Below are positions 51,088 through 62,489 of a stretch of DNA of 64,000 nucleotides, piece by piece. The number at the start of each line of letters is the position of its first letter. Position 1 is the first letter of the stretch. A model generated the notes under the pieces. That model searched no databases. It saw nothing but the letters and a program-made list of their open reading frames with translations, and was not told the DNA's origin. The stretch is taken from the NCBI RefSeq assembly GCF_023091745.1, contig NC_068911.1, positions 165,154,004 to 165,218,003 on the forward strand. The letters are read 5' to 3'. The translations under genes and the position numbers were made by a program. Origin of the DNA: Budorcas taxicolor (lineage: Eukaryota; Chordata; Mammalia; Artiodactyla; Bovidae).

Positions 51088-51100
51088 ATAAAGTGGGGAT
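51088..51100 (+). repeat. Target-site duplication, right copy
   Basis: ATAAAGTGGGGAT, identical to 50005-50017. The seven bases before it (TCAAAGG) repeat the last bases of the element and may be junction filler. Confidence 0.9.
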
Positions 51101-51531
51101 AAGGTCCCAAAATTGTGGGACAATGTCTATGGAGCGTTTAGCACAGTGCCTGGCCGTCCAAAATCCAGAGCATAGGAAAGTTAAATCATCAGGTCCTAGT
51201 TCTGGCTTCTTCCACATCCTCACCAGAAAAACGGCAAAGACAAGGTGTGCCAGGATGACCTTTGGTTTCAGGCTGGGGACACTTCCTGCAAAGCCAGGTC
51301 CCTCCTGGAACCTCCTGGGACAGGACCTTCTGCAGACTGTGGGGTTGGGGCACTGGGACACTCCAAACCTTCTTTCCAAAGGGAGGAAACTCTCAAATGG
51401 CAGAATTCCAGAATCAGGGACAGGCCTGCCTTGAGGGCCCTGGGGGAGGTCCCACACAGAATTGAGTAAGTCCTGGGAAAGAAGCAGGAGGCAGCGGGCA
51501 TGGTGGGGGATGGCGGGGTTCCGGCACTCAC

Positions 51532-51666
51532 CTCACACCTATCACCTCTACATGGTCCCTCTTGGCATTCTCAAGCAGGTGTCGGCAGGATTTCAGCGAC
51601 GCTCCGAACCTGAGGCTCAGGCGGCTCAGAGAGTGGGAGTCCTCGGTGGCGATGCACAGAACCATC
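51532..51666 (-). CDS. AZIN2: AZIN2 coding exon
   Basis: The second AZIN2 coding exon in the window: 135 nt. It starts with the last G of a split Lys codon (AA|G) and ends with AG of a split Ser codon. It encodes MVLCIATEDSHSLSRLSLRFG, then CRHLLENAKRDHVEVIGV (44 full codons). This is the barrel segment of the ODC fold that carries the L-R-I-x-T-D-D-S-like strand (here CIATEDSHS) and the helix before the HIGSGC strand. Splice sites: CTCCTCAG acceptor at 51667 and beyond; GTGAG|GTGAGTG donor at 51530-51531. The human protein, as recalled, has TDD where this has TED. Confidence 0.95.
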
Positions 51667-52654
51667 CTGAGGAGGGAAACACGGGGCAGCACCTCGGCGG
51701 GGGTGGGACCCTACTTCCTCCACCCCAGCCACGTCTTCTCTAGTCTAGGGGGATGAACCCTCATGGCTCAGAGCTATATCCAACCCCAGAAGCCCCGGCC
51801 CCCTTCCTCCCCCTGCACAGCCAGTCAACCTCTGAGTCCTGTCCAATCCACTCCCTAAATGTTCCCAGACCCTTCCATGGGACCCCTGCCCTGGTCCCGA
51901 CCTCACCAGTTTCCCCCTGGGCAGCCCTACTTCCTCCCAATCAGGCAGGCTTTTCCAACTTCTCTTGTATGGTGGGGTGGAGGGGACCATTTTTTTTTTA
52001 AACAGTCTTATTGAAAACGCCTGTATCCTCAATATGTGAAATAGTCAAAACAGAAGCTGCTTTGGGTGAACCCGAGTGGTGCCCCTCTTGGCCCCTCCAG
52101 TGTGTCCAGTGACCAGGTAAGGGGCACACCCTGAAAAAGATGTCCAGCCCTGACCCCTTCCAAAGCCCATGTGCACTGGGGTGCCTGCCCTGTGACCAGC
52201 ATCACTGACTTCTCCTTCACCCCTGGCCACACATGGTATGATCCAGCCACATCAATTTCTGCTTATCCTGCAAACGCCCTGTGCTGCTTCTGGCCTTCAT
52301 GTGCTTGCTCCTGCAGCTCCCTCTGATGCACTGTTTATGCCCGCTCCAGATGCCAGTCGCCCCTGAAGGCCCACCTCAAATGCCGCCTCCTCGGTGGCAT
52401 TTCCTGACCACTGCTCCTTCTGCCATGACTTTGACCTCTGCAATACCATGGGCTTTGCCTGGACTATAACCCATCATTTCTACCTCCACCCTAGTCAGCC
52501 TCTGGCATCCTGGGTCCAGCCCAGGAGTGCCTGCCCCAACCTCCTGTGGCTATGACCGGCTCCAGGGCAGGGTCCTCAGCCCCAACCCTATTTCGCCTAC
52601 TCCCCCCACTCTCACCCGCAGCCCAGCCTCCCACCTGAGTGGTTCTCAGCTTAC
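51667..52654 (-). other. AZIN2 intron
   Basis: A 988-bp intron with GT at 52653-52654 and AG at 51667-51668. It is GC-moderate unique sequence with a short A/T tract near 51990-52000. Short open frames on both strands have no recognisable homology. Confidence 0.8.
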
Positions 52655-52827
52655 TTGGCACTGGGGTGGCTTTTCACCACCTTTGCCAGCTCCATCTCGT
52701 TGTCAAAGCTCAGCAGCCGGACCCCGTGCTTGGCAGCATACTTGATGTGTGCAATTTGCTTACAGGGATTGGCATAGATGATCTTACTGGCGGGGACACC
52801 AATATCCTGGACCAACTCCATCTCTGC
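52655..52827 (-). CDS. AZIN2: AZIN2 coding exon (first found in this window)
   Basis: The most upstream AZIN2 exon I can find: 173 nt, phase 0 in, ending AA of a split Lys codon. It should start at about residue 94 of a 460-residue protein. It encodes AEMELVQDIGVPASKIIYAN, then PCKQIAHIKYAAKHGV and FDNEMELAKVVKSHPSA. These match the ODC-family barrel strands; the region around AAKHGV and NEMEL is also near the antizyme-binding element (about residues 110-145 in ODC and the inhibitors). Acceptor GACCCCACAG at 52828 and beyond; donor CCAA|GTAAGC at 52653-52654. Earlier exons, including the counterpart of ODC Lys69, were not found up to 64000. Confidence 0.95.
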
Positions 52828-53087
52828 CTGTGGGGTCCCAAAGGTGGTGGTGAGGAAGCGCCAGAGCCTGCTGGGCCCACGGAGGCCAAGGAAGCACAGA
52901 TGAGGGGCAAAGTCATAGCTATGCCTAAGGAGGTCCATAAGAAACGGGCCTCACTTTTAGACAACAGATATACAACAACCAGAACTCACACGGATTCCCT
53001 GTTAACAAGAAGGGCTGCCACGTACAGCTGCGCACAGGGTGAACCACCGCTCAACCCTAGGGAGGGTGGGGCCCCATTCAGAGAATC

Positions 53088-53312
53088 ATGCATGCATATT
53101 CAGTCGCTCGGTTGTATCCGACTGTTTGCAACCCCATGGACTGTAGCTCACCAGGCTCTGCTGTCCATGGAAGTTTCCAGCAAGAATACTGGAGTGGGTT
53201 GCCATTTCCTATTCCAGGGGATATTCCCAACCCAGGGATGGAACCCATGTCTCCTGTGTCTCCTCCATTAGTAGGCATATTCTTAACCACTGCACCACCT
53301 GGGAAGCTCCAT
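53088..53312 (-). mobile_element. Bov-tA SINE
   Basis: A reverse complement Bov-tA from CATATTCAGTCGCTCGGTTG to CACCACCTGGGAAGCTCC, with the tRNA box GGGATGGAACCCATGTC. Confidence 0.93.
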
Positions 53313-55070
53313 TCAGAGACTACACAGTATATTGGTATATTTATTACAACTTCCTAATGATGAAGCATCTTACTCTAACAAAATCCATGTATTTGTAACA
53401 GTGTCTTCAAGATACATTTTAATTCCCACAAAGGCACTGTACAGATTCATGGTGGCCCTGAAAACAGACTTCTGACATATTTTCCTGGCAGATTTAAATG
53501 GATAGAAAATATCATTTGATGTAGTAGAAAGTTTGCCAGCTCAAGAGTCTTCTTGGCACAGGTCATCCCACATCCAAAGGCTGGCCCTATGTGTGGCACT
53601 GTGCTGGGTGCTCCAGCAAGGCCTCTTCTTCCTCACCTTTCCAGAACAGTGCTTCACATGATTGCTGCATTAATGATACAGACAACGATGATGGTGTTGG
53701 TGAAGGAAGCAACCATGGGCATGGAGCACCTACCACAAGAAGGCACCGAATGACAGGCTTTACATAGGCCTTGGCAAATTTTTCCTATGAGAGGCCAGAG
53801 AGTAAATATTTTATGCTTTCTGAGCCAGTAGTTTCTGCATAGCTAAGCTGCCTTTGTAACAGCAAGCAGCAACAGATAAAGCATAAGTGAATGGATATGG
53901 CCGTGGGCCAGTAAGACTCTGCGAAACCCACCATCCATAATCTGTCAACCCTTGTTTTAGATTCACTCTTATTTCCTCCTTACCATAGCCCATCAGAGGG
54001 GTATTAGCTCCATTCTACAGAGAAAAAAACATCCTCAGAGGCCACACAGCATGTAGGAGGCAGAACCAACTTTCAAACTCAAACCTGACTCTCCATGATT
54101 AACAAGGAAGCAGTTTTGAAACATGGTAGAGACACAGGGCCATTGTCAGCCATCCTGAGTTTGTAACAAGACTGTATGTAATTTTAATGTAGCAACTTTT
54201 CAGCATGAGGTTTTTCTGTGCATTATCTCATGTGATGTCTGTAACTATCCTATGAAATATTTATGGCCACATCTTACAGAGGACGAAATTGAGTTCAAGG
54301 GAGCCCACTTGTCTGGGTGACGCAGTCAGTGAGTAGCAGAGGGAGAATCAGAGGCCCCTCCAGAGCGGAAACTGCCCTCATCAGAGCTTGCTTCCAAAGA
54401 CCCTGCCTCTCTGCAGACACGAAAATGTGGTTCTGCTCCCGGCTTCACCCGTGAGGTGAGAGGAAGCAGCAAGGGTAGCACTTTGGGGACCTGTGGTTAA
54501 GCTTTGATTATAGTTATTTAAATAATAACCATTGTCACTCCTTGACGGATTACCATATGCCAGTCATTGCATTAAATATTTTATAGACATTCTCGTCATC
54601 ATCATAATAATCTTATGAGACAGGGAACAGAGGCCCTGAGAGGCCTTAAGTGACTTGTTCAGCATCACACGGCTTGCAGGTGGCACAGCTAGAATTCTAA
54701 CCCAGCTAGAATTCTAACTGTGCGACTTTAGCTCACTGGCTCTCAGCCACAGCGCTTCGGCGGAGAAGACGCCTCGATGCTGCCCTGGCAAGTGTCTCTT
54801 GCGCATCTATCGAGTCGCCAGGCTCTGTGACAGGTGCAAATGAAAGCAAAGCGCTGAGTAAAGCAGACAGGGTCTCTGATTGTGGACCTTTCAGACAGAC
54901 GGGAAAGAAGGGGAGGAACGAAGGAACACTGAATCATGATAGGATTACAAATGGATAGGAGCCATGGAGAAAAAGTATGGGATACTAGAGAATGTGGGAT
55001 GCAGAGACCTGGGTGAGAGGTGTGGCAGGCAGCTTTCTGAGGGTCAGAAATTTAAGCTGAGGAGAAAGTG
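53313..55070. other. Probable AZIN2 intron, no exon seen
   Basis: Unique and MIR-rich sequence upstream of the first AZIN2 exon found. MIR-like blocks occur at about 53990-54090, 54220-54350 and 54595-54730. Nothing resembles the missing N-terminal AZIN2 exons. Confidence 0.55.
54595..54731 (+). repeat. MIR SINE with a 17-bp duplication
   Basis: MIR order: 'aataatcttatgagacag', 'gaggccctgagaggccttaagtgacttg', 'catcacacggcttgcaggtggcacagc'. AGCTAGAATTCTAAC then occurs twice (starting 54687 and 54704). Confidence 0.75.
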
Positions 55071-55074
55071 TGGG

Positions 55075-55805
55075 GAAAAGGGAACCCTCCTAGCCTGCTG
55101 GTGGAAATGTAAATTGGTATAGTCACTATGGAAAATAGAATGGAGTTTCCTTAAAAAAACTAAAAACAGAGCTGCCATATATATGATCCAGTTACCCCAC
55201 TCCTGGGCATATACCCAGAAAAGATGAAAGCTGCAATTCAAAAAGATGCCTGCACCACAACGTTCACTGCAGCACAGTTTATAATAGTCGAGGCATGGAA
55301 GCAACCGAAGTGTCCAGTTACAGATGAGTAGATGAGGAAGACGTGGTGGAGATACACAATGGACTATTACTCAGCTATAAAAGATGAAATCCTGCCATTT
55401 GCAGTAATGTGGATGGACCGAGAGATTATCACAGTAAGTGAATAAGTTAGAGAAAGACAAATACCATATGATTTCACTTATATGTGGAATCTAAAATATG
55501 ACACAAATGAACTTATTTACAAAACAGACTCAGACACAGAATATAAACACATGGCTACCAAAGGGGAAGGCAGGGGAGGGATAAACTGGGAGCACGTGAC
55601 TGACAGACGCACACATCCATGTGCAAAAGAGGTAAACAAGTATTTACCATATAGCACAGGGAACTATATTCAATATGTTATAGTAATGGAAAAGAATTTT
55701 AAATATATATACACACACACATATATATATATAACTGAACCACTTTGCTGTACACCCCAAACTAACACAACATTGTAAACCAACTGAACTTCAATGAAAA
55801 AAAAG
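55075..55805 (+). mobile_element. L1 3'-end fragment
   Basis: It opens with the L1 ORF2 end region ('ctgctggtggaaatgtaaattggt', 'cactcctgggcatatacccag', 'caatggactattactcagctataaa'), continues with 'gtggaatctaaaatatgacacaaatgaac', then a (CA)n/(TA)n stretch at 55702-55733, and ends in an A run at about 55797-55804. Frames are broken. Confidence 0.85.
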
Positions 55806-56364
55806 ATTTGAGCTGAGCCCTGCAGGAGTCGGCCAGGCTAGAAGGGAAGCAAAGAATATTTCTGGTACAGGAAGCGGCCTGTGCAGAGGTTCTGAGATAA
55901 GACCGCTCAGCCTGATGGAGGAACAGAGAATGCTGGTGTGGTCTGGGCAGGGTGACCAGTGGGGGAGGATGAGGTTGGAGGGAGGCAGGCAGAGCCAACG
56001 GGGAGAACAAGAAGGCTGATGTGGATTTATGTTCGATGCTGCAGGTTGTGGGAGACGGTCTGATGGGATCGCAAGAGGGAAAAGGACATGGTCAGATGTG
56101 CATCTTGAAGGCAAGGCCTAAGTGCATGTCACTCCAGACACCATGTGAAAACGGACAAGGGAGGGCCCGGAAGGACCTCCCCGGGAGACACGACACGCTG
56201 CGCTAGAAAGCGGGGAGGGTGTGGTCTGGAGGCAGGGCTGGAAAGCTTGCTGATGGACGGCACGTTGGGACGTGGGGTAAGAGGGGGACTTCACACCCAG
56301 CAGACCTAGGGGCCCCTCTTGAAGGGAAGATTGTGAATGCATTTGAACACGCTGGCTCCAGGCA
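55806..56364. other. Probable intron, no gene seen
   Basis: Moderately GC-rich unique sequence; no exon or recognised repeat beyond weak MIR-like words. Confidence 0.45.
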
Positions 56365-56605
56365 TCCTGTAGTATCAACTAGGAGTCCGCCTGCCAATGC
56401 AGGACACGGGTTTGATCCCCGGCCCAGGAGGATCCCACGTGCTGCAGCACAACCAGGCCCATGCATCACAACTATTGAGCCCATGCTCTGCAACGAGAGG
56501 TCACCGCAGAAAAGCACCACAACAAAGAGTAGCACCTGCTCCCCATAACTAGAAAAAGCCTGCAAAAGCAACAAGACCCAGGGCAGCCAAAAAGTTAATT
56601 AGAAA
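56365..56605 (+). mobile_element. CHR-type tRNA-derived SINE
   Basis: It has a GGGTTTGATCCCCGGCC-like box, 'ggatcccacgtgctgcagcacaac', 'cccatgctctgcaacgagaggtcaccgca' and 'ctagaaaaagcctgc' blocks and an A-rich end, typical of CHR-1 copies. The head is eroded. Confidence 0.85.
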
Positions 56606-56682
56606 AAGAAAACTGGGGAGGTGGTGGCATCTTGGGGATACTTGAAGCCATGGGAGGAGATGAAATCCCCTAGGAAGATGAA

Positions 56683-56962
56683 GTGGAGAAGGCAACGGCA
56701 GCCCACTCCAGTACCCTTGCCTGGAGAATCCCATGGATGGAGGAGCCTGGTGGGCTGCAATCCATGGGGTCGCTATGAGTCGGACACGACTGAGCGACTT
56801 CACTTTGACTTTTCACTTTCATGCCTTGGAGAAGAAAATGGCAACCCACTCCAGTGTTCTTGCCTGGGAATCCCAGGGACGGGGAGCCTGATGGGCTGCT
56901 GTCTATGGGGTTGCACAGAATCGGACATGACTGAAGCGACTTAGCAGCAGTAGCAGCAGGAA
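56683..56962 (+). mobile_element. Bov-A2 SINE (two units)
   Basis: First unit GTGGAGAAGGCAACGGCAGC ... GAGTCGGACACGACTGAGCG, a linker 'cttcactttgacttttcactttcatg', second unit TTGGAGAAGAAAATGGCAAC ... GACTGAAGCGACTTAGC, and a degraded (CAG)n tail. Confidence 0.95.
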
Positions 56963-57196
56963 GATGAAGAGTTTATAAAGAAGGGAGCCTGAGCTGGAAT
57001 CCAGAGGAACAATTCCAGCTAGAGACAGGTGCAAGCTGGCATAGGACTGACAGAGAGGGAAGAGACAGCATCTCCAGAAGAGGCAGGACAATGCAGAGGT
57101 TACTATGCCATTCCTGCCAAGGTAACCCTGTCTTACAGTTCACATCTGAGCAGGAGACGCCTGCACTGTCAGAGGCCTCAGACTTCACTGTCAGAC

Positions 57197-57998
57197 TTCA
57201 CTTTGCTGTGCTTCACAGATATTGGGGTTTTTCTTTAAAACTGATAGTCTGTGGCAACCTTGCGTGAAGCAAGTCTACTGGCATCATTTTTCCAACAGTG
57301 TTTGCTCACTTCACCTCTCTGTGTCACATTTTAGTAATTCTCTGGATATTTCAGACTTTTGCAGTGTGACTGTATCTGTTATGGTGATCTGCGATCAATG
57401 ATCCTTGATGTGACTTTGCCATTGTTTTAGGGTGCCATGAACCATGCCCATAAGAGATGATGAACTTAATGGATAAATGTTGTGTGTTCTGATGGCTCCA
57501 CCCACTAGCCATTCCCTAGCTCTCTCTCCCTCTTTTTGGGTCTCCCTATTCCCTGAGACATAACAACCCAACCATACTGAAATTAAGCCAATTAATAATC
57601 TTACAACAACCTCTAGGTATTCAAGTGAAAAGTAGAGCTATCCCTTAAGAAACTAGCCACCCCAACCTTCAGCAACAACCACCCTGATCAACCACCAGCC
57701 ATCAACATCGAAGCAAGACTATCCACCAGCGAAAAGATTACAACTCACTGAAGCCTCAGATGATAGTTAGCATTTTTTAGAAATAAAATATTTTTGACTT
57801 AAGGTATGTACATTTGACTTAAGGTATGTTTTTTTAAGACATAATGCCACGGCACATTTAATAGACTACAATATAGTATAAGCATAGCTTTTATATGCAC
57901 TGGGAAACCAAAACATTTACGTGACTCATTTTATTGTGACCTTTCCTGTAGTTGTCTGGAACCTAACCCACAATATCTCTAAGTTATGCCTGTGTTTT
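57197..57998. mobile_element. Tigger1-like DNA transposon, internally deleted
   Basis: The two ends match the pogo-type Tigger1 family as I know it: near the left, 'gcttcacagatattg', 'ctgtggcaaccttgcgtgaagcaagtctactggc'; near the right, 'tgcactgggaaaccaaaac', 'gactcattttattgtgac', 'gtctggaacctaacccacaatatctc' and 'ttatgcctgtg'. The transposase-coding middle is largely gone (about 0.8 kb versus more than 2 kb). A 20-bp period duplication (TTTGACTTAAGGTATGT at 57793 and 57813) is inside. Confidence 0.8.
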
Positions 57999-57999
57999 T

Positions 58000-58460
58000 A
58001 AAAAGACTATATTTCAATGGATGCAACTAGAAATTATCATACTAAGTGAAGTAAGTCAGAAAGAGAAAGACAGATACTATAAGACGTTACTTTTATATGT
58101 AGAATCTAAAATATGACACAAATGAACCAATCTAAGAAACAGAAATAGAATCAGGGACATAGAGAGTGAACTGGCGGTTGCCAAGGGGATGGGGTGTGGG
58201 AGAGGGTTGAATTGGGAGTTTGGGATTAGCAGATGTAAACTGGTATACAGAAAAAGGATAAAGAAAAGGCCCTACTGTACAGCCCAGGGAACTATATTCA
58301 ATATCCTGTGATAAATCATAATGGAAAAGAATATGAAAAATGATATATATATGTATAACTGAGTTACTTTATTGTATAACAGTAATTAATACAATATTGC
58401 AATTTAAATATACTCCAATTATAAATAAATTCTAAAAACAAACAAACAAAAAAGAATGTG
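58000..58460 (+). mobile_element. L1 3'-end fragment
   Basis: It contains 'atgcaactagaaattatcatactaagtgaagtaagtcag', 'tctaaaatatgacacaaatgaac', 'ctgtacagcccagggaactatattcaatatcctgtgataa' and an A-rich end (CAAACAAACAAAAAAG) at about 58438-58453. It resembles the L1 piece at 55440-55790 and probably inserted independently. Confidence 0.85.
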
Positions 58461-58587
58461 TTTCAAATGGGGAGTTACTGTTCAGTGGTATACCCACTGA
58501 ACTGACTATACATGTCAGTTCTGCAAGAAGAATAAGTTCTAGAGATCTGCTGTACAACACAGTGCCTATAGTTAACAATTCCTTGTT

Positions 58588-58667
58588 GGTCAGTCGCTCA
58601 GTTGTGTCCGCCTCTTTGCAATCCCATGGACTGCAGCACACCAGGCTTCCCTGTCCTTCACCATCTG
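58588..58667 (-). mobile_element. BovB 3'-terminal stub
   Basis: An 80-bp reverse piece, GTCAGTCGCTCAGTTGTGTC ... CCTGTCCTTCACCATCTGAG, the extreme 3' end of BovB; severely 5' truncated. Confidence 0.8.
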
Positions 58668-58723
58668 AGTTACTTATATACGTAAAAAAATTGTGAGGAA
58701 AGATATCACGTTAAATGTTCTCT

Positions 58724-58745
58724 ACACACACACACACACACACAC
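58724..58745. repeat. (AC)n microsatellite
   Basis: A perfect AC dinucleotide run of about 11 units, followed by a short A run at 58750-58757. Confidence 0.95.
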
Positions 58746-58759
58746 TCCAAAAAAAAACA

Positions 58760-59522
58760 GTACAAAACAAACAAAACCTTTTTTCATGGTAAAAGCAAAA
58801 AAAAATAGGAGGATTAAGGAATGTCCCCTACAAGGTCTAAATGCATCAACACAGACAGATCTCCAAAGTCTGCTGACTTTTAAAGCCACTGAGGCACAGT
58901 GCCTACCAGATGAATATTTTATATTTTGTTACAAAATCACAGCATACTTTGTATATTTTCTATGGATCATATTTGTAAGTATTTTTAGAAGATCGCCACC
59001 AAACTCAAACTCCGAATGTTGATTATCTCTGGAGATATAAAGCTGATGTTCTACTTCTCTTCTGCAGATGAATCAATGTATTTCTTGAATAATTCAAGAT
59101 GAGTGTTTAGTATAAAGTGCTCACTGGATCCTGCCGATCACTGGGGACATTGGTAAGAGGAAATTCCTTGAAATGATGAGTGGAGGTCAGGAAGCAGTGG
59201 CTTAAGAAGTGGGTGCTAAGGGAAAGAGACAAGTGAGTATAGATAAGTGAGTGTAGGCAACTCAGTTTGGTTTTCAAGAGGGAGCAAGGGATTGGACTGG
59301 GGGGAAATGTGGTGTCCAGAGAAGGCTTTTTAAGATGGGAGGATGCTGAGGGAGACAACAAGAGAGGGCAAGGGATGGGGCAGGAGAGATGACAGAAGGT
59401 CCTTGGGAAGGTGGGTGGGTGGACCAAAGCCCCAGATGAGGAATGGTTGGTGCCCTTGACCCTGGAGCCTGTCTGGGGCATATCTGTACACAAAGCCCCA
59501 GCTCACGCCTGTCCCTTGGCCA
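58760..59522. other. Probable intron, no gene seen
   Basis: AT-rich to moderate unique sequence. Overlapping minus-strand frames at 59107-59537 are low-complexity Ser/Pro/Leu-rich translations and are not supported as coding. Confidence 0.45.
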
Positions 59523-59735
59523 TGCATGTGCGTGCATGCTTAGTCACATCCAATTCTTTGCGACCCCATGGACTGTAACCCGCCAGGCTCCTCTGTCTGT
59601 GGGATTGCCCAGACAAGAATACTGGAGTAGGTTGCCATTTCCTTCTCCAAACCGTCTTCCCAACCCAGAGACTGAACTCATGTCTCCTGCGTTTGCAGGT
59701 GGATTCTTTACCACTGAGCCACTCGTGAAGCACAA
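59523..59735 (-). mobile_element. Bov-tA SINE
   Basis: A reverse complement Bov-tA from TGCGTGCATGCTTAGTCACA to GAGCCACTCGTGAAGCAC. Confidence 0.92.
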
Positions 59736-61334
59736 AAGCATGGTGCTGTACAGGGTGGCCACCAGCTCTAGGCTACCAGAAGAGGGCAGCCTCGGCCTTC
59801 CAAGAAAAGCTGTACCACCTCGAAGTAAAAGCACCCAAGGGCTAGGTGATCCCACCTACCCAGGAGGGGTCCCATATCTGCCATCCTCTCCCCAAGAACC
59901 TTCATGAAGACAGCAGCCATAAAGTCAGAGAGGCCCTCACCATACTCAAGTGGCCCTTCCCTGGGCATCCCTCAAACCTCTGGGCCTCCTTCCCTTATAT
60001 GCTAACTGCTTCCTCATGGGACTGTTGTCAGAATCACTGTGATAATAATTACTTTACAGAGTTGTTTCGAGAATCAAATGAGATCATGTACAGAAAGCGC
60101 TTGGCAGAGAGCCTGGCATAACAGATGCCCTCAGCAAACAGTAGATGCTTTTAACATTCCCCACTGACTTCTAAGCCCTAACACCACAGTTTTGCTCTTT
60201 GAAGGCCAGTCCTGAAGCTTAAGGGCCAGCACAGGGCCCACCTCTAGGTTTCCAGAAGCAGAGGAGTCTAGTCAGTGAGGTTTGGTCTTGTTCTTCACCC
60301 CTACACCAAGCAGGCTGGAAAAGAGTCCCCTTCCGCCTTGGTCAGAGCAGAGACTCTGAGAGCTGCAAAGGGCAAGTCCTGGCTCTGCCATCAGTAAGTT
60401 CGGTGCAGCTGGTCCCCAATTTCCTCAACGGCAAAATGGCAATCTCCCCCTCAGATACCTTACTGGGTCTTATGTAGGGCATGCATGAAACTAGGTGCAC
60501 AAAACAAGAGCTGATGCAAAGGGGCTTCATGGGTGACAAAAGAGAGACTTATCTGCAACTAAGGACATTGATGGGTATCTCTGATAAAGGCGAACCTGCT
60601 CACTCCAACCCCCCACCACTGGTGCGCACCTATCCTCCACTCAGAATCCCTCCATCCCCGCATGCCGCCCAGGCAAACTCTCCTTCTGTCTCCTCCAGGA
60701 TCCCTTTCTAGAATCCTTACAACACCCAGCCATATTGCTGACCAGAATTTAAAAGGGGTTCCCTCTCAAAACAATCATTACTAACTGTTAAAAAAAGTAA
60801 CAGTAATAACAATATCACAAACCAATGCCCACCAGGCTTTCTCCCACCTCAGGGCCTTGGCACTTGCTGGTCCTTTTGCCTGGAATGCTCTTCCCCTAGT
60901 TATCCACCTGGATTGATCCTTTGCTTTCTTCAGAACACTGTTCAGATCTCATTGAAGCCTTCCTTGGCCAAATTTTCTAAAAGTACAACCCTCTCTCCCA
61001 ACAACCATGTCTCTTCCCTACTTCCCTTTCCCACCATAATTTTCTCCACAGCATTTACCATCTAAAGTACCATAGATTTCCATTGTTTGCCTGTTCTTTA
61101 GAAAGCAACTTCCATGAAGGAAGAATCTTTTTTTTGTTTTGGTCACTTGCTAAGTCCCACTGAGAAAAGAACTTGACCCCACAGTAGGTGCTCAATAAAC
61201 ACTTGCTGAATGCATAACTATGTCAAACCTGTCTATGTCTCGGAGGAAACTCTGTCTCACAGGAAACTCTATAGCTAAAAGACTTTATCAAGTGAGAACA
61301 GAATGAAGATAGATAAGCTGTGCATTCAACTCAA
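59736..61334. other. Probable AZIN2 intron, no exon seen
   Basis: Unique sequence with MIR/L2-like remnants at about 60040-60170 ('gagaatcaaatgagatcatgtacagaaagcgcttggcagag') and about 60830-61210 ('cttggcacttgctggtcc', 'gtaggtgctcaataaacacttgctgaatg'). No homology to the missing AZIN2 N-terminus was found. Confidence 0.5.
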
Positions 61335-62489
61335 TGACAACAGAGTCTGTTTTACTCAATACTGTATTGCCAGCTGAGTAAGGCTTTCTTATCTCTCCTC
61401 GCTATTCTCTGGAACTCTGCATTCTGATGCTTATATCTTTCCTTTTCTCCTTTGCTTTTCGCCTCTCTTCTTTTCACAGCTATTTGTAAGACCTCCCCAG
61501 ACAGCCATTTTGCTTTTTTGCATTTCTTTTTCTTGGGGATGGCCTTGATCCCTGTTCTCCTGTACAATGTCACGAACCTCAGGCCATAGTTCATCAGGCA
61601 CTCTATCAGATCTAGTCCCTTAAATCTATTTCTCACTTCCACTGTATAATCATAAGGGATTTGATTGAGGTCATACCTGAATGGTCTAGTAGTTTTCCCC
61701 ACTTTCTTCAATTTAAGTCTGAGTTAGGCAATAAGGAGTTCACAATCTGAGCCACAGTCAGCTCCCGGTCTTGTTTTTGTTGACTGTATAGAGCTTCTCC
61801 ATCTTTGGCTGCAAAGAATATAATCAATCTGATTTTGGTGTTGACCATCTGGTGATGTCCATGGGTGGAGTCTTCACTTTATTGTTGGAAGAGGGTGTTT
61901 GCTATGACCAGTACGTTCTCTCGGCAAAACTCTATTAGCCTTTGCCCTGCTTCATTCTATACTCCAAGGCCAAATCTGCCTATTACTCCATGTGTTTCTT
62001 GACTTCCTACTTTTGCACTCCAGTCCCCTATAATGAAAAGGACATCTTTTGTGGGTGTTAGTTCTAGAAGGTCTTGTAGGTCTTCATAGAACTGTGCAAC
62101 TTCAACCTCTTCAGCGTTACTGGTTGGGGCACAGACTGGTATTACTGTGATATTGAATGGTTTGCCTTGAAAACGAACAGGGATCATTCTGTCATTTTTG
62201 AGATTGCATCCAAGTACTGCATTTCAGACTCTTTTGTTGACCATGATGGCTACTCCATTTCTTCTAAGGGATTCGTGCCCACAGCAGTAGACATAATGGT
62301 CATCTGAGTTAAATTCACCCATTCCAGTCCATTTAGTTCACTGATTCCTAGAATGTTGACATTCACTCTTGCTATCTCCTGTTTGACCACTTCCAATTTG
62401 CCTTGATTCATGGACCTAATATTCCAGGTTCCTATGCAATAGTGCTCTTTACAGCATTGGACCTTGCTTCTATCGGACCTTGCTTCTAT
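61335..62489 (-). mobile_element. BovB 5' half (endonuclease), inverted part of a twin-primed element
   Basis: On the minus strand, read from 62489 down, this encodes the BovB endonuclease in order: WNIRSMNQGKLEVVKQEIAR, NITVIPVCAPTSNAEEVEV with FIIGDWSAKVGSQE, then WLSGEVLQIAVKRREAKSKG and RRDKKALLSWQ near 61352. GDWSAKVG is the endonuclease GD(W/F)NAKVG-type motif. The frame is broken several times. It meets the reverse transcriptase half at 62490 head to head. Confidence 0.93.

Larger units (their letters stand above)
49656..51531 (-). other. AZIN2 intron with BovB
   Basis: A 1.88 kb intron, more than half of it the BovB at 50018-51087. The remainder is unique or MIR-like and shows no exon. 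Confidence 0.8.

Noticed and set aside
50027..51457. 476-codon frame as a host gene
   Set aside because: About 350 residues are BovB reverse transcriptase and C-terminal region; the remainder is AZIN2 intron read through the insertion joint.
53540..53620. Minus-strand TGTGCCAAGAAG as the end of the missing AZIN2 exon (CANK)
   Set aside because: The upstream translation does not resemble the AZIN2 sequence expected before CANK, and no donor follows.
55044..55304. 86-codon minus-strand frame
   Set aside because: It is the reverse complement of an L1 3' region.
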